Numbered from the stretch's first letter, positions 1 through 10,319 are shown. The stretch: DNA of 64,000 nucleotides from Pelomonas sp. Root405 (GCF_001425165.1 NZ_LMDU01000018.1:124001-188000), one strand, 5' to 3'. Notes: generated by a model not told the origin, from the sequence alone. Program-made: numbers and translations.

Positions 1-566
1 GGTTTGCCATCAATGCGCAGGCCCAGCGGTGAATACGGCGTGGGCACCGCCTCGATGCCGGCAGCCTTGAATTGCTCCTGGGCCTCCTCGCGCTTGAGCT
101 TGAGCGCATTGACTCGCAGGTCCAGCGGCGCCGCCTCGTTCAGCGCGGTGGCGAGCTTCCAGAACTCCTCTTCGCCCAGGCGCGCCAGCAGCGGCTCAGC
201 CAGCCATTCGGGCATGTTGTGGCGCATCTTGGACGCCAGGCTCATCGGGTCGATGGCCTGGACCTGGTCCAGCCAGTGCTGCTCCTGCGGGCTGAGGGCG
301 CCGCGCAAGAAGGCCGCATTGCCGCGCCAGGCCAACATGGCCAGGCGGCGATGCATGGAGCCGCTGCCGCTCTGGGCCAGGTTCTGGAACTTGATCCGCT
401 CGCGCAGCAGCGCGTAGACGGTCTCGGCGAGGGCGGCGCGCTCGCGCTGACCGAGGTTTTTGTGTTGTCGAAAAAAGGCGGAGACGGTGGAGTCGGCCGG
501 GGCGTCGAGCTGGTTGACGTCGGCGATCAGCTCGGCGCACAGCTCCAGGAGGGCATTCGGATGCAT
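1..566 (-). CDS. RsmB/NOP-type RNA methyltransferase, N-terminal part (cut by window edge)
   Basis: The reading frame starts at an ATG at 566 and stays open to the window edge, giving 188 residues of the N-terminal half. The protein begins MHPNALLELCAEL and contains helical stretches such as FFRQHKNLGQRERAALAE and TVYALLRERIKF, typical of the NusB-like N-terminal region of RsmB-family cytosine-C5 RNA methyltransferases. The segment LDLRVNALKLKREEAQ resembles the linker before the catalytic domain. The SAM-binding domain and catalytic cysteines lie outside the window, so target specificity cannot be judged. It follows purN by 24 bases on the same strand and is probably co-transcribed with it. 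Confidence 0.75.
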   Translation of the reverse strand, partial: MHPNALLELCAELIADVNQLDAPADSTVSAFFRQHKNLGQRERAALAETVYALLRERIKFQNLAQSGSGSMHRRLAMLAWRGNAAFLRGALSPQEQHWLDQVQAIDPMSLASKMRHNMPEWLAEPLLARLGEEEFWKLATALNEAAPLDLRVNALKLKREEAQEQFKAAGIEAVPTPYSPLGLRIDGK

Positions 567-590
567 CCCGGCATTATCCCGACGCGCCGT

Positions 591-1223
591 TCACGTCAGC
601 AGCAGTTGCTGGGCTGCGCCGTCGCGGTGCGCGACGCGCTCGCCGTCCCACACCAACGCATCGTCGACAAACCAGCGCACCGATTGCGGATAGATGCGGT
701 GTTCGACGGTCAGCACCCGGGCGGACAGCACCTTGGCGTCGTCGCCCGGCCCCACCGGCACCACGCCCTGCATGACGATGGCGCCGTGGTCCAGCTCAGC
801 GGTGACGAAGTGCACCGTCGCGCCCGCAATCTTGCAACCCATCTCCAGCGCGCGCTCATGCGTGTGCAGCCCTGTAAAGGACGGCAACAGCGACGGATGG
901 ATATTGAGCATGCGGCGCGCATAGCGGGCGGTGAAACCGGGCGTCAGGATGCGCATGAAGCCGGCCAGGATGACCAGATCAGGTGCAAAGCCATCAATGA
1001 CGCGGGCCAGCTCGGCATCGAAATCATCTCGGCTGGCGTAGGCCTTGTGGTCGACAACCGCGGTGGCAATGCCGTGCGCGGCGGCGAACTGCAGGCCGCC
1101 CGCATCGGGCCGGTTGCTGATGACGGCGGCCACCTCCGCGGGCCAGCCTTCGGCCGCACAGGCCTTGACGATGGCCTCCATGTTGGAGCCTCGCCCCGAA
1201 ATCAGAATCACCAGTCGCTTCAT
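591..1223 (-). CDS. purN: Phosphoribosylglycinamide formyltransferase
   Basis: PurN transfers a formyl group from 10-formyl-tetrahydrofolate to GAR, the third step of purine synthesis, in the cytoplasm. The 210-residue product opens with MKRLVILISGRGSNMEAI, the family's phosphate-binding loop. It carries NIHPSLLP (catalytic Asn and His) and later AELDHGAIV with the catalytic Asp, and its length is normal for the family. An upstream in-frame extension to 1283 is rejected because homology starts at MKRLVIL. A TACACT box sits 8 bases before the ATG with no clear ribosome binding site, so the transcript may be leaderless. The gene diverges from trpS across only 58 bases. Confidence 0.96.
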   Translation of the reverse strand: MKRLVILISGRGSNMEAIVKACAAEGWPAEVAAVISNRPDAGGLQFAAAHGIATAVVDHKAYASRDDFDAELARVIDGFAPDLVILAGFMRILTPGFTARYARRMLNIHPSLLPSFTGLHTHERALEMGCKIAGATVHFVTAELDHGAIVMQGVVPVGPGDDAKVLSARVLTVEHRIYPQSVRWFVDDALVWDGERVAHRDGAAQQLLLT

Positions 1224-1281
1224 CACCGGGCAGTGTAGGGGCGTCGCCCACGCATGAGCGGCAGGCGACAATCCGCGCCCC
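1224..1281. promoter_or_regulatory. purN/trpS divergent promoter region
   Basis: This 58-base gap separates two divergent starts. On the minus strand TACACT (1232-1237) lies 8 bases from the purN ATG. On the plus strand GACAAT (1267-1272) lies 9 bases from the trpS ATG. Both resemble sigma70 -10 boxes placed so that transcription would begin at or very near the start codon. No convincing -35 element was identified. Confidence 0.4.
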
Positions 1282-2295
1282 ATGTCGAACCCAGCTCAGA
1301 ACCTCCAGCCAAGCCGCCCGCGCGTCCTCTCCGGCATGCGCCCGACCGGCGCCCTGCATCTCGGCCACTACCACGGCGCCATCAAGAACTGGGTGCGGCT
1401 GCAGGACAGCCACGACTGCTTCTTCTTCGTCGCCGACTGGCATGCGCTGACCACGCAGCGCCCGAGCGGCGAGGCTCTGACGCGCCATGTCTACGAGATG
1501 GTGACCGACTGGCTGGTCGCCGGCATCGACCCTGAGCGCTGCACCCTCTTCCTGCAAAGCCGCATGCCCGAGCACGCCGAGCTGTTCACGCTGCTGGCCG
1601 TGTGCACGCCGTCCTCGTGGCTGGCGCGCATGCCCAGCTACAAGGACCAGGTCGCCGCCGACCCAGAGCTGGCCACCTATGGCTTCCTGGGCTATCCGCT
1701 GCTGCAGGCGGCGGATATCCTGCTCTACAAGCCGGCCGGTGTGCCGGTGGGCGAGGACCAGTCCGCGCACGTCGAGGTGACCCGCGAAGTCGCGCGCCGC
1801 TTCAACCGGCTCTATGCGGAGACCGCGCCCGTCTTCGTCGAGCCCCAGGCGCTGCTGACCGAGACCGCGCGGGTGCCGGGCCTGGACGGCCAGAAGATGA
1901 GCAAGAGCCTGGACAACGCCATCGCGATGCGCGAGGCGCCCGAGGTCGTTGAAGCCAAGGTCCGCACCATGCCGACCGATCCACAGCGCGTGCGCCGCAA
2001 CGACCCGGGCGAGCCGGCGCGTTGCCCCGTCTGGCCGCTACACCAGATCTATAGCGATGAGGCGACACGCGCTGCCTGCGAGACCGGTTGCCGCACGGCG
2101 GGCATCGGCTGCCTGGACTGCAAGCAGCCGCTCATCGAAGCCATCCAGCGCGAGCAGGCGCCCTGGCGCGAGCGCGCCGCGGCGCTGGACCCGCAGCAGG
2201 TGCAGTGGACGCTGGAAGTCGGTACCGAGCGCGCCCGTGCGGTGGCGCGCAAGACCCTGCGCGAGGTGCGCGCGGTGATGGGGCTGGTGGCTTGA
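1282..2295 (+). CDS. trpS: Tryptophan--tRNA ligase with four-cysteine cluster motif
   Basis: This class Ic synthetase charges tRNA-Trp. It is 337 residues long. The HIGH-type signature is TGALHLGHY (residues 23-30 region) and the second signature is KMSKS at 205-209. Near the anticodon-binding region are cysteines C248, C270, C277 and C280, spaced C-x21-C-x6-C-x2-C, with one more cysteine at 266. This is almost the spacing (C-x22-C-x6-C-x2-C) described for the [4Fe-4S] cluster of Thermotoga maritima TrpRS, so cluster binding is likely by analogy. The start is ATG 1282. The downstream gene overlaps the stop by four bases, suggesting coupled translation. Confidence 0.96.
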   Translation: MSNPAQNLQPSRPRVLSGMRPTGALHLGHYHGAIKNWVRLQDSHDCFFFVADWHALTTQRPSGEALTRHVYEMVTDWLVAGIDPERCTLFLQSRMPEHAELFTLLAVCTPSSWLARMPSYKDQVAADPELATYGFLGYPLLQAADILLYKPAGVPVGEDQSAHVEVTREVARRFNRLYAETAPVFVEPQALLTETARVPGLDGQKMSKSLDNAIAMREAPEVVEAKVRTMPTDPQRVRRNDPGEPARCPVWPLHQIYSDEATRAACETGCRTAGIGCLDCKQPLIEAIQREQAPWRERAAALDPQQVQWTLEVGTERARAVARKTLREVRAVMGLVA

Positions 2296-2702
2296 GTTCT
2301 GCCTCCATTCACGTCACCGACCTCGAAGCGGCCATCAACTGGTGGCGCGAGCGCGCGCCGTCGCCCGACGGCATCAGCGCTGCACCCGAGGTGCGCGCGC
2401 TGGCCGAAGCCTATGCCGTGCTGGCCCTGAGCCGCGCCGCCGAAGTTGAGGCCGCCGCCCTCAAGCCCAAGGCGCTGGACGCCTGGATGACCTGGTACGC
2501 GACCACGCCCGATTCGCCCTGCATCGCCATTTGCTCCACCGCCCAGGGTGACGCCATCTGCAAAGGCTGCGGCCGCAGCTTCGACGAGGTACAGCACTGG
2601 CCCGCGCTCGACCCCTTCGAGAAGCGCGTCGTCTGGCATCGCATCGTTCAGGAAGGCACCGCCTGGCGCTTCAATCGCTACGCGGAACGGGTCACGCGAT
2701 GA
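2292..2702 (+). CDS. DUF1289 protein with DUF3717-like N-terminal half
   Basis: The 136-residue product has no known function. The N-terminal half (DLEAAINWWRERAPSP and the helix after it) resembles the small Burkholderiales family DUF3717. The C-terminal half is a DUF1289 domain with C-x3-C-x8-C-x2-C (CIAICSTAQGDAICKGC), a likely metal site, and ends with the helix PFEKRVVWHRI. The best start is a TTG at 2292 that overlaps the trpS stop as TTGA; no in-frame ATG precedes the conserved region within the gap. Its own stop overlaps the MATE gene start as ATGA. The three genes therefore look like one translationally coupled operon. Confidence 0.75.
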   Translation: MSSASIHVTDLEAAINWWRERAPSPDGISAAPEVRALAEAYAVLALSRAAEVEAAALKPKALDAWMTWYATTPDSPCIAICSTAQGDAICKGCGRSFDEVQHWPALDPFEKRVVWHRIVQEGTAWRFNRYAERVTR

Positions 2703-4042
2703 CCAGGATCAGGTTCACCGACAGCGTCCGCCGCCTCGTCCCGCTGGCCTGGCCCGTTCTGGTCGGGCAGATCGCCGTGATGATGTTCAGCACCATCGAC
2801 ACGCTGATGATGGGACGCGTTGGCCCCGAGGACCTGGCTGCGCTGGCGGTCGGCTCGGCGGCCTATGTGACGATCTTTGTCGGCCTGATGGGCGTGGTGC
2901 TAGCCATCGGCCCCATCGCAGGGCGGCAATTTGGCGCCGATGACCTGCCCAACGCCGGCGAAAGCTTCGTCCAGGCGCAGTGGCTGGCCGTGCTGCTGTG
3001 CGTGCCGGGCTGCCTGATGCTGTGGTTCCCCGATCCCTTCGTGTGGCTCGCCCAGCTAGACCCGACACAGGCCGCCAAGGTGCAGGCCTATACCCGGCCC
3101 GAGGCCTTCGCGCTCCCGGCGGCGTTGCTGTTCACAGCCTTCCGCGGCTTCTCGACGGCGGTGAGCCGGCCCAAGGCCGTCATGGCGATGCAGCTGACGG
3201 GCCTGGCGGCCAAGGTACCGCTGAATGCCGTGCTCGTCTTCGGCTGGGGACCGATTCCTGCGATGGGGGTGGCCGGCTGCGGCTGGGCCACAGCCATCGC
3301 GATGATCGGCCAGGCCCTGGTTGCCATGATGCTGCTGCGCCGCGACGCCTTCTACCTGCCTTTCCAGATCCAGCACTTGTGGCAGACCCGGCCGGACTGG
3401 GCGCAGCTGGCAGGCCTGGTGCGGCTCGGGCTGCCGATGGGCGGCTCCATCCTCGTGGAGGTGACGGGCTTCACCTTCATGGCCTTCTTCATCGCCCGGC
3501 TCGGGGCCACGCCGGTGGCCGGTCACCAGATCGCCGTCAACCTCGTCGCGATGATGTTCATGATCTCCCTCGCGCTGGCCATGGCTGCCCTCACGCTGGT
3601 GGCCCAGCACCTGGGCGCCGGCCAGAAGCGAGAGGCGCGCATCGTCGGTCGGCATGCGATGGTGCTGGGCGCCCTGGTCGCCGCGACCGTGGGCGCCGTC
3701 GTCGCGCTGGCGCGCGAGCCCATCGTGGCGCTGTACACGTCCAACCCCGAAGCCGCCGCTGCGGCGCTGCCGCTGCTGGTGTGGGTGTGGTTCTTCCACC
3801 TCGGCGATGCGCTGCAGACGGTGGCGGCGCATGTGCTGCGCGCCTACCAGATCGCCACATTGCCCATGGTCATCTACGTCATCGCGCTGTGGGGCTTTGG
3901 ACTGGGCGGTGGCTACTTCCTCGCATTCGGCGCGAACGGCAACGGCGCGCTGGGCTTCTGGCAGTCAGCAACGGCCGGGCTGATCGCGGCGGCGGTGCTG
4001 CTGAGCCTGCTGCTGAAGCGCGTTTTTGACGAGAACCGCTAG
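2699..4042 (+). CDS. MATE family efflux transporter
   Basis: This 447-residue inner-membrane protein has about twelve hydrophobic segments in two MatE repeats. The first begins LVPLAWPVLVGQIAVMM and the second LVRLGLPMGGSILVEV. It belongs to the NorM-like multidrug and toxin extrusion family, cation-coupled antiporters that export organic compounds, but the substrate cannot be read from sequence. The start ATG overlaps the preceding DUF1289 gene stop by four bases. The stop at 4040-4042 overlaps the stop of the convergent histidine kinase gene. Confidence 0.93.
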   Translation: MTRIRFTDSVRRLVPLAWPVLVGQIAVMMFSTIDTLMMGRVGPEDLAALAVGSAAYVTIFVGLMGVVLAIGPIAGRQFGADDLPNAGESFVQAQWLAVLLCVPGCLMLWFPDPFVWLAQLDPTQAAKVQAYTRPEAFALPAALLFTAFRGFSTAVSRPKAVMAMQLTGLAAKVPLNAVLVFGWGPIPAMGVAGCGWATAIAMIGQALVAMMLLRRDAFYLPFQIQHLWQTRPDWAQLAGLVRLGLPMGGSILVEVTGFTFMAFFIARLGATPVAGHQIAVNLVAMMFMISLALAMAALTLVAQHLGAGQKREARIVGRHAMVLGALVAATVGAVVALAREPIVALYTSNPEAAAAALPLLVWVWFFHLGDALQTVAAHVLRAYQIATLPMVIYVIALWGFGLGGGYFLAFGANGNGALGFWQSATAGLIAAAVLLSLLLKRVFDENR

Positions 4043-5409
4043 GCCTTCGCCGCCGGCAGGAAGAGCACGAAGCGGCTTCCGCCACCATCGCGCGCCAGGC
4101 AACGCACGCTGCCGCCGTGGCGTTCGGCGATTTGCTTGACCAGGCTCAGCCCCAGCCCGACACCGCCAGCCATCTCGGCATGGCCGGGCAGGCGGTAGAA
4201 GGGCTCGAAGATGCGCTCGCGCTGGTCGTCAGGCACGCCCGGGCCGCGGTCGGCAACGACGAGTTCATAGCCGCCGGCCACCGGCCGGAGCGTCAGCTCC
4301 ACATCCGGCCCGCCGTAGCGGCGTGCGTTGTCGAGCAGGTTGCGCAGTGCGCGACGCAGCAGGCGCTCCTCGCCGTCAACGCGGGCGGAGTCGGTCGCCG
4401 GCTCGAAAGCCGTCTCGGCGCGTGCGGCCTCTTCGGCGCCAAGTGCCAGCAACTCCACCACCTGGGTCTCACCGACGGCGCTGCCCGCTTCCAAGCGGCT
4501 GGCCAGGAGCACTTCCTCGACGAGGGCATCCAACTCGGCGATGTTGACGTCGATCTCGCGCCCCAGGCGCTCTCGCTGGGCCGGCGCCGCGCCGTCCAGC
4601 ATCGCAAAGGCCATCTTCAGCCGTGCCAACGGCGAGCGCAGTTCATGACTCGCATTGGCCAGCAGGGTCTGGTGGGAGCGCAACAGCGTCTGGATGCGAT
4701 CCGCGGCCTGGTTGAAGCTGGTCGCCAGCGCCGCCACCTCGTCGCGGCCGCTGTCATCCACGCGGTGGGCGAGCTGGCCGGCGCCGAACTGCTCCACACC
4801 GCGCTTGAGCGCCTCCAGCCGGCGCGTCAGCCGGCGCACGACCGGGTAGGCGCCCACGGCCACGCCGATGAATAGAAGCAGCAGCACAACCGCCAGCGTC
4901 GACACGGCTGGCGCGCCGGGCGACACGGGGCGGTGCAGCCAGGGGCTGGTCCAGGGGCCTTCGTCCGTCCTGGGCGGGCCGGCTGCCGGACCGCCCGGCC
5001 CCGAGGCGCCACCCGGCGCGCTGGGCGGGCGCATGGTGCGCACCATCTCCAGGCTGCGTCCGTCGCCCAGCTCGGCGCTGACGATGATGGCCGCAGGATC
5101 GCTGGCGCGGCGCTGGAACATGCGCGTCGTCGCAATGCGCTTGCCGTTGGCATCCTCCAGCGCCAGCGGCATGCGCAGGCGCTGGCCCCAGTCGACGAAG
5201 ACGGCCGCCTGGTCCTCGCGCGGGGCCGTGACTGGCGGCAACGCCAGCTTGAGCAGCCCGGCCATCGCATTCAGCCGCTCGCCGGCCGCGATCTCGACGT
5301 TGCCGCGCTCCTGCTCGATGTGGCGCTGGAACAGCCAGGCCGAGCCGAAGCCGAACGCCAGCAGCAACGCGACCAGCGTCAGGTAGATGCGGACGTAGAG
5401 CGACTTCAA
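4039..5409 (-). CDS. Sensor histidine kinase (HAMP, HisKA, HATPase)
   Basis: This membrane sensor kinase partners the response regulator encoded just upstream. It begins with a TM helix (YVRIYLTLVALLLAFGFG). A periplasmic region rich in Pro and Gly follows, then a second TM helix (LAVVLLLLFIGVAVGAYPVV) and HAMP. The phospho-acceptor His is in ASHELRSPLARLK (about residue 254). The ATPase domain has NLLDNARRYG, ADRGPGVP and GGVGLGLSLV. I place the start at TTG 5409, twenty bases after the regulator stop, because relatives begin M-K/R-SLY-RIYL. An in-frame ATG at 5484 would add a Pro-rich 25-residue extension overlapping the regulator gene. The signal sensed is unknown; the neighbouring Spy-like gene suggests envelope stress. 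Confidence 0.92.
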   Translation of the reverse strand: MKSLYVRIYLTLVALLLAFGFGSAWLFQRHIEQERGNVEIAAGERLNAMAGLLKLALPPVTAPREDQAAVFVDWGQRLRMPLALEDANGKRIATTRMFQRRASDPAAIIVSAELGDGRSLEMVRTMRPPSAPGGASGPGGPAAGPPRTDEGPWTSPWLHRPVSPGAPAVSTLAVVLLLLFIGVAVGAYPVVRRLTRRLEALKRGVEQFGAGQLAHRVDDSGRDEVAALATSFNQAADRIQTLLRSHQTLLANASHELRSPLARLKMAFAMLDGAAPAQRERLGREIDVNIAELDALVEEVLLASRLEAGSAVGETQVVELLALGAEEAARAETAFEPATDSARVDGEERLLRRALRNLLDNARRYGGPDVELTLRPVAGGYELVVADRGPGVPDDQRERIFEPFYRLPGHAEMAGGVGLGLSLVKQIAERHGGSVRCLARDGGGSRFVLFLPAAKA

Positions 5410-5428
5410 TTCAGGCGCTTCAGGCGAT

Positions 5429-6145
5429 TCAGGCGGAGTCTGAGTCGGCGTCCTGCTTGCGGGCAAAGACGTAGCCGGCGCCACGCACCGTCAGTACGCG
5501 CCGAGGGTTCTTGGGATCGTCCTCGATGACGGCGCGGATGCGCGAGATGTGCACGTCGATGGAGCGGTCGAAGGCTTCCAGCGGATGGCCCTTGAGCGCG
5601 TCCATGATCTGGTCGCGGCTCAGCACGCGGCCTGGGCTTTGCGCCAGCACGACGAGCAGGTCGAACTGGTGGCTGGTCAGGTCGCAGATCTTGCCGTCCA
5701 GGCGAGCGACGCGGGCGGCAAGGTCGATCTCCAGGCGGCCGAAGCGCAGCACCTCGTCACCGTCCAGCTTGGGCTCCAGGCGGCGCAGCAAGGCCTTGAC
5801 GCGTGCCTGCAGCTCGCGCGGTTCGAAGGGCTTGGCCAGGTAGTCGTCGGCGCCCAGCTCCAGGCCGAGGATGCGGTCCATGGGCTCGCCGCGCGCCGAC
5901 AGCATCAGCACCGGCTGGTGGCGCCAGCGCGGGTCGCCCCGCAGGGAGCGGCAGAAGTCGAGCCCGTCGCCGTCCGGCAGCATCAGGTCCAGCACCAGCA
6001 ACTCGAAGCGGCCATGGGCCAGGGCCTCGCGGGCCTGGGCCAAGGTGCCCGCCGTGCTGACCTCGAAGCCGGCGGCACGGAGATAGTCGCCCACCATGCC
6101 GGTCAGGCGGGCGTCGTCGTCGATCAACAGCAGTCGGACACTCAT
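5429..6145 (-). CDS. OmpR/PhoB-type response regulator
   Basis: This is the 238-residue partner of the adjacent kinase. The receiver domain has an acidic pocket at IDDD (residues 8-11), phospho-acceptor D53 in VLDLMLPDGDGL, and conserved K105 in DYLAKPF. The C-terminal winged helix carries DLTSHQFDLLVVLAQSPG and the typical SIDVHISRIRAVIEDD and VRGAGYVF segments that bind DNA. Start ATG 6145 matches the family N-terminus (MSVRLLLIDDD), so the longer frame to 6211 is rejected. Gene order Spy-like, regulator, kinase on one strand suggests one operon controlling envelope protein quality, as in Cpx systems. Confidence 0.94.
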   Translation of the reverse strand: MSVRLLLIDDDARLTGMVGDYLRAAGFEVSTAGTLAQAREALAHGRFELLVLDLMLPDGDGLDFCRSLRGDPRWRHQPVLMLSARGEPMDRILGLELGADDYLAKPFEPRELQARVKALLRRLEPKLDGDEVLRFGRLEIDLAARVARLDGKICDLTSHQFDLLVVLAQSPGRVLSRDQIMDALKGHPLEAFDRSIDVHISRIRAVIEDDPKNPRRVLTVRGAGYVFARKQDADSDSA

Positions 6146-6236
6146 CACCGGGGCATGCGAGAGGGAGGGAAGCCGGCGCGCATCGGCGCCGGCCGGTCGG
6201 GGCTCAAGCATCGCAGAACTCCTGGTTGCCGATCAA

Positions 6237-6734
6237 TCAACCGGCCTGGCGGGCGGCGTGGCGGGCCATGCGCTTCTTCATGACTTCACCGATCTTGCTG
6301 CGCTGCTCGGGCGTCAGCACGCGGGCGGCCTCGATGCTGGCCTGGCTCATGCGCTTGGCGGCGGCCTCGCGCTGGGCGCTCATCTGGGCGCGCACCGATT
6401 CGATGGCCGCGGCGTCAATGTTGGGTGCGGTGTAGAGCGTGGCCATTTGCTGGTGCAGCTTCTTGCCGGCGTCGCGCTGGCCGGAGAGATCCTGGCGCGC
6501 CGCCTTGAAGATGGCTTCGATCTGGCTGCGCTGCGAGTCCGTCGCGTTGACCATGTCGAGCATGTGGCCCAAGTGCCCACCGAACATGCCGCCCTCGGCC
6601 ATCGCGGCATGGCCGCCACGGTGATGACCGTCATGGCCGCCATGGCCACCTGCCTGGGCGGCAACGCCACCCAAGGCCAAAGCGGCGGCCACGGTGCCGA
6701 CGCGCAACAGGTTGGGGATCTGGAAGGCTTTCAT
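6237..6734 (-). CDS. Spy/CpxP-like periplasmic protein
   Basis: This 165-residue exported protein has a signal peptide (hydrophobic core VGTVAAALALGG, cleavage near AQAGG) followed by a Gly/His-rich stretch (GGHGGHDGHHRGGHAAM). Two amphipathic units follow, with ATDSQRSQIEAIFKAAR and LTPEQRSKIGEVMKKR, the LTxxQ-type repeats of Spy and CpxP. Spy is a periplasmic chaperone and CpxP a kinase inhibitor; which role applies here is not decided by sequence. The His-rich part could bind metal. A strong AGGAGA precedes the ATG. The gene sits 91 bases upstream of the regulator and likely forms an operon with the two-component pair. Confidence 0.85.
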   Translation of the reverse strand: MKAFQIPNLLRVGTVAAALALGGVAAQAGGHGGHDGHHRGGHAAMAEGGMFGGHLGHMLDMVNATDSQRSQIEAIFKAARQDLSGQRDAGKKLHQQMATLYTAPNIDAAAIESVRAQMSAQREAAAKRMSQASIEAARVLTPEQRSKIGEVMKKRMARHAARQAG

Positions 6735-6840
6735 CAGAGGTCTCCTGGAAGAGGATGGGGTGAGGTCATCTTCCAGGGCCCCTGTATGGGTTCGTTGGGG
6801 CGGGGGTAAAGAACTGTGTCCCGTTGTCCGCCCTCGGTAA

Positions 6841-8505
<1,665 letters not shown>

Positions 8506-8533
8506 GGGCAAATCCTGTGAGGCTGAAATGGCG

Positions 8534-8554
8534 GCAGGCCCCCGAGGGGCCTGC
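8534..8554. other. Inverted repeat in ettA/SBP divergent region
   Basis: A perfect 9-base stem (GCAGGCCCC with GGGGCCTGC) around a 3-base loop lies between the two divergent starts. It is not followed by a T-run, so it is not an obvious terminator. It could be an operator or an mRNA leader hairpin for the plus-strand gene. Confidence 0.4.
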
Positions 8555-8595
8555 GTTGCCTGCTATTGTCGCCGAGCCCGGAATAAGGAAGCCAG

Positions 8596-10176
8596 ATGCA
8601 CCGTCTTTTCGCGACCCTGCTTGTCCTCGCCACCAGCCTTGCCCAGGCCCAGACCTTGCGCTGGTCGGCCCAAGGCGACCTGCAAACGCTGGACCCGCAC
8701 TCGCAGAACGAGTTGCTGACGACCTCGCTGAACAACCAGATCTACGAGTTCCTGCTCCGGCGCAACCGCGACCAGACCCTGGGACCCTCGTTGGCCACCG
8801 AATGGACGCAGGTGAACCCGCTGCTGTGGCGCGTCAAGCTGCGCGCGGGTGTCAAGTTCCACGACGGCAGCCCCTTCAGTGCCGAAGACGTCATCTTCTC
8901 GATGCAGCGCCTGCGCGATCCCAACTCGCCATTCCGCGTCTACGCCAACGCCGTCGGCATCCCCAGGGCCGTGGACCCGCTGACCGTCGAGTTCGTCCTG
9001 CCCAAGCCCAACCCGATCTTCGGTGAGCACCTGATGAACCTGCTCATGATGAGCAAGCGCTGGTGCGAGCAGCACCGCGTGACCCGGCCGCTGAACTTCA
9101 AGGAGAAGGAAGACAGCTACGCCAACTTGAACGCCAATGGCACGGGGCCCTTCATGCTCGTCAGCCGCCAGCCGGGCGTGAAGACCACCTACAAGCGCAA
9201 CCCCGACTGGTGGGGCCGCAGCGCGCCCGACCAGGGCAATGTCCAGGAGTTCAGCTTCACGCCTATCTCCAACGACGCCACCCGCACCGCAGCGCTGATC
9301 ACCGGCGAACTCGATCTCGTGCTGGACCCGCCCTCGCGCGACATCGAGCGGCTGCGCCGCACGGCCGGGCTCAAGGTCGTCGACGGCCCGGAGAACCGCC
9401 TCGTCTTCCTCGGCATGGACCAGACGCGCGACAGCTTGCTTTATGGCAAGGCGCCCGGGGGCAAGAACCCGTTCAAGGATGTGCGCGTGCGTCGGGCGCT
9501 CTACCAGGCCATCGACATCGAGACCATCAAGACCAAGCTGATGGCCGGCTACTCGTCGCCGACCGGCGCACTGACGCCGTCGCCGCTGGGCAGCTACAAC
9601 GACCCCGCCCTGGAGACGCGGCTGCCCTACGACCTCGCCGCTGCGCGCAAGCTCATGGCCGAGGCCGGCTATGCCGATGGCTTCGAGGTGACGATGGACT
9701 GCCCCAACAACCGCTACATCAACGACGAAAAGCTCTGCGTCGCGGTGGCCAGCATGTGGGCGCAGTTGAAAGTGAAGGTGCGCGTCAACGCCATGCCGCG
9801 CACCCTCTTCTTCCCCAAGGTCGAGAAGCACGACACCAGTCTCTATCTGGCCGGCTGGGGCGGCGGCACCGTGGACGCAGAGGTGATGCTGACGCCCGTG
9901 CTGCGCAACCGCGGCGAACAGGGCGTGGGGGTCGGCAACTACAGCGGCATCATCAATGACAAGGCCGATGCGCTCGCCGCGGCGTCCAGCATCGAGACCG
10001 ACCCCGCCAAGCGCGAGCCTCTGGTCAAGGCTGCGCTGCAGGCCTATCGCGAGCAGGCCAACCTCATCCCGCTGCACCGCCAGGTCATCCCCTGGGCGAT
10101 GAAGGCCGGCGTCAGCGTGTCGCATTCCCCGGCCAATTGGCTCAGCGTCGACTGGGTCAAGATTTCTGCCAAGTAG
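8596..10176 (+). CDS. Peptide-type ABC transporter solute-binding protein (SBP_bac_5)
   Basis: This 526-residue periplasmic binding protein has a signal peptide (core [15 protein letters not shown]). Family 5 landmarks include the conserved entry region [39 protein letters not shown] and [11 protein letters not shown]. Family members bind di- and oligopeptides, nickel or other solutes for ABC import. No permease or ATPase genes lie beside it, so it is an orphan component and its ligand is unknown. AAGGA precedes the ATG at good spacing. A hairpin with a T-rich tail follows at 10189-10224. Confidence 0.92.
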   Translation: MHRLFATLLVLATSLAQAQTLRWSAQGDLQTLDPHSQNELLTTSLNNQIYEFLLRRNRDQTLGPSLATEWTQVNPLLWRVKLRAGVKFHDGSPFSAEDVIFSMQRLRDPNSPFRVYANAVGIPRAVDPLTVEFVLPKPNPIFGEHLMNLLMMSKRWCEQHRVTRPLNFKEKEDSYANLNANGTGPFMLVSRQPGVKTTYKRNPDWWGRSAPDQGNVQEFSFTPISNDATRTAALITGELDLVLDPPSRDIERLRRTAGLKVVDGPENRLVFLGMDQTRDSLLYGKAPGGKNPFKDVRVRRALYQAIDIETIKTKLMAGYSSPTGALTPSPLGSYNDPALETRLPYDLAAARKLMAEAGYADGFEVTMDCPNNRYINDEKLCVAVASMWAQLKVKVRVNAMPRTLFFPKVEKHDTSLYLAGWGGGTVDAEVMLTPVLRNRGEQGVGVGNYSGIINDKADALAAASSIETDPAKREPLVKAALQAYREQANLIPLHRQVIPWAMKAGVSVSHSPANWLSVDWVKISAK

Positions 10177-10188
10177 AATGCCGCCATC

Positions 10189-10224
10189 CGCCGCGCTTCT
10201 CAGTCTTGCGCGGCGTTCTCTTTT
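10189..10224 (+). terminator. Rho-independent terminator after the solute-binding protein gene
   Basis: A perfect 8-base stem (CGCCGCGC with GCGCGGCG) around an 11-base loop is followed by a T-rich tract (TTCTCTTTT). It lies just after the stop at 10176 and before the helicase gene, and probably insulates the two transcripts. Confidence 0.7.
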
Positions 10225-10270
10225 CAGCCCCTGCACGCCGCCCGGCTGCCCGAAGACTGGTTGCGACTCT

Positions 10271-10282
10271 CCGTTGCAACGG
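10271..10282. promoter_or_regulatory. 12-base palindrome in the helicase leader
   Basis: CCGTTGCAACGG is a perfect palindrome about 38 bases before the helicase start codon and downstream of the preceding terminator. It may be an operator or a leader hairpin. No regulator can be assigned. Confidence 0.3.
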
Positions 10283-10319
10283 CAGCCGATGCGAACAGGC
10301 GTGCTCACTTCCCAACTCG

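Noticed and set aside
72-1238. Long open plus-strand frame antisense to purN and the rsmB-like gene
   Set aside because: High-GC sequence leaves open antisense frames. The translation is Gln/Arg/His/Gly-rich without any domain, while the opposite strand encodes clear PurN and RsmB-like proteins.
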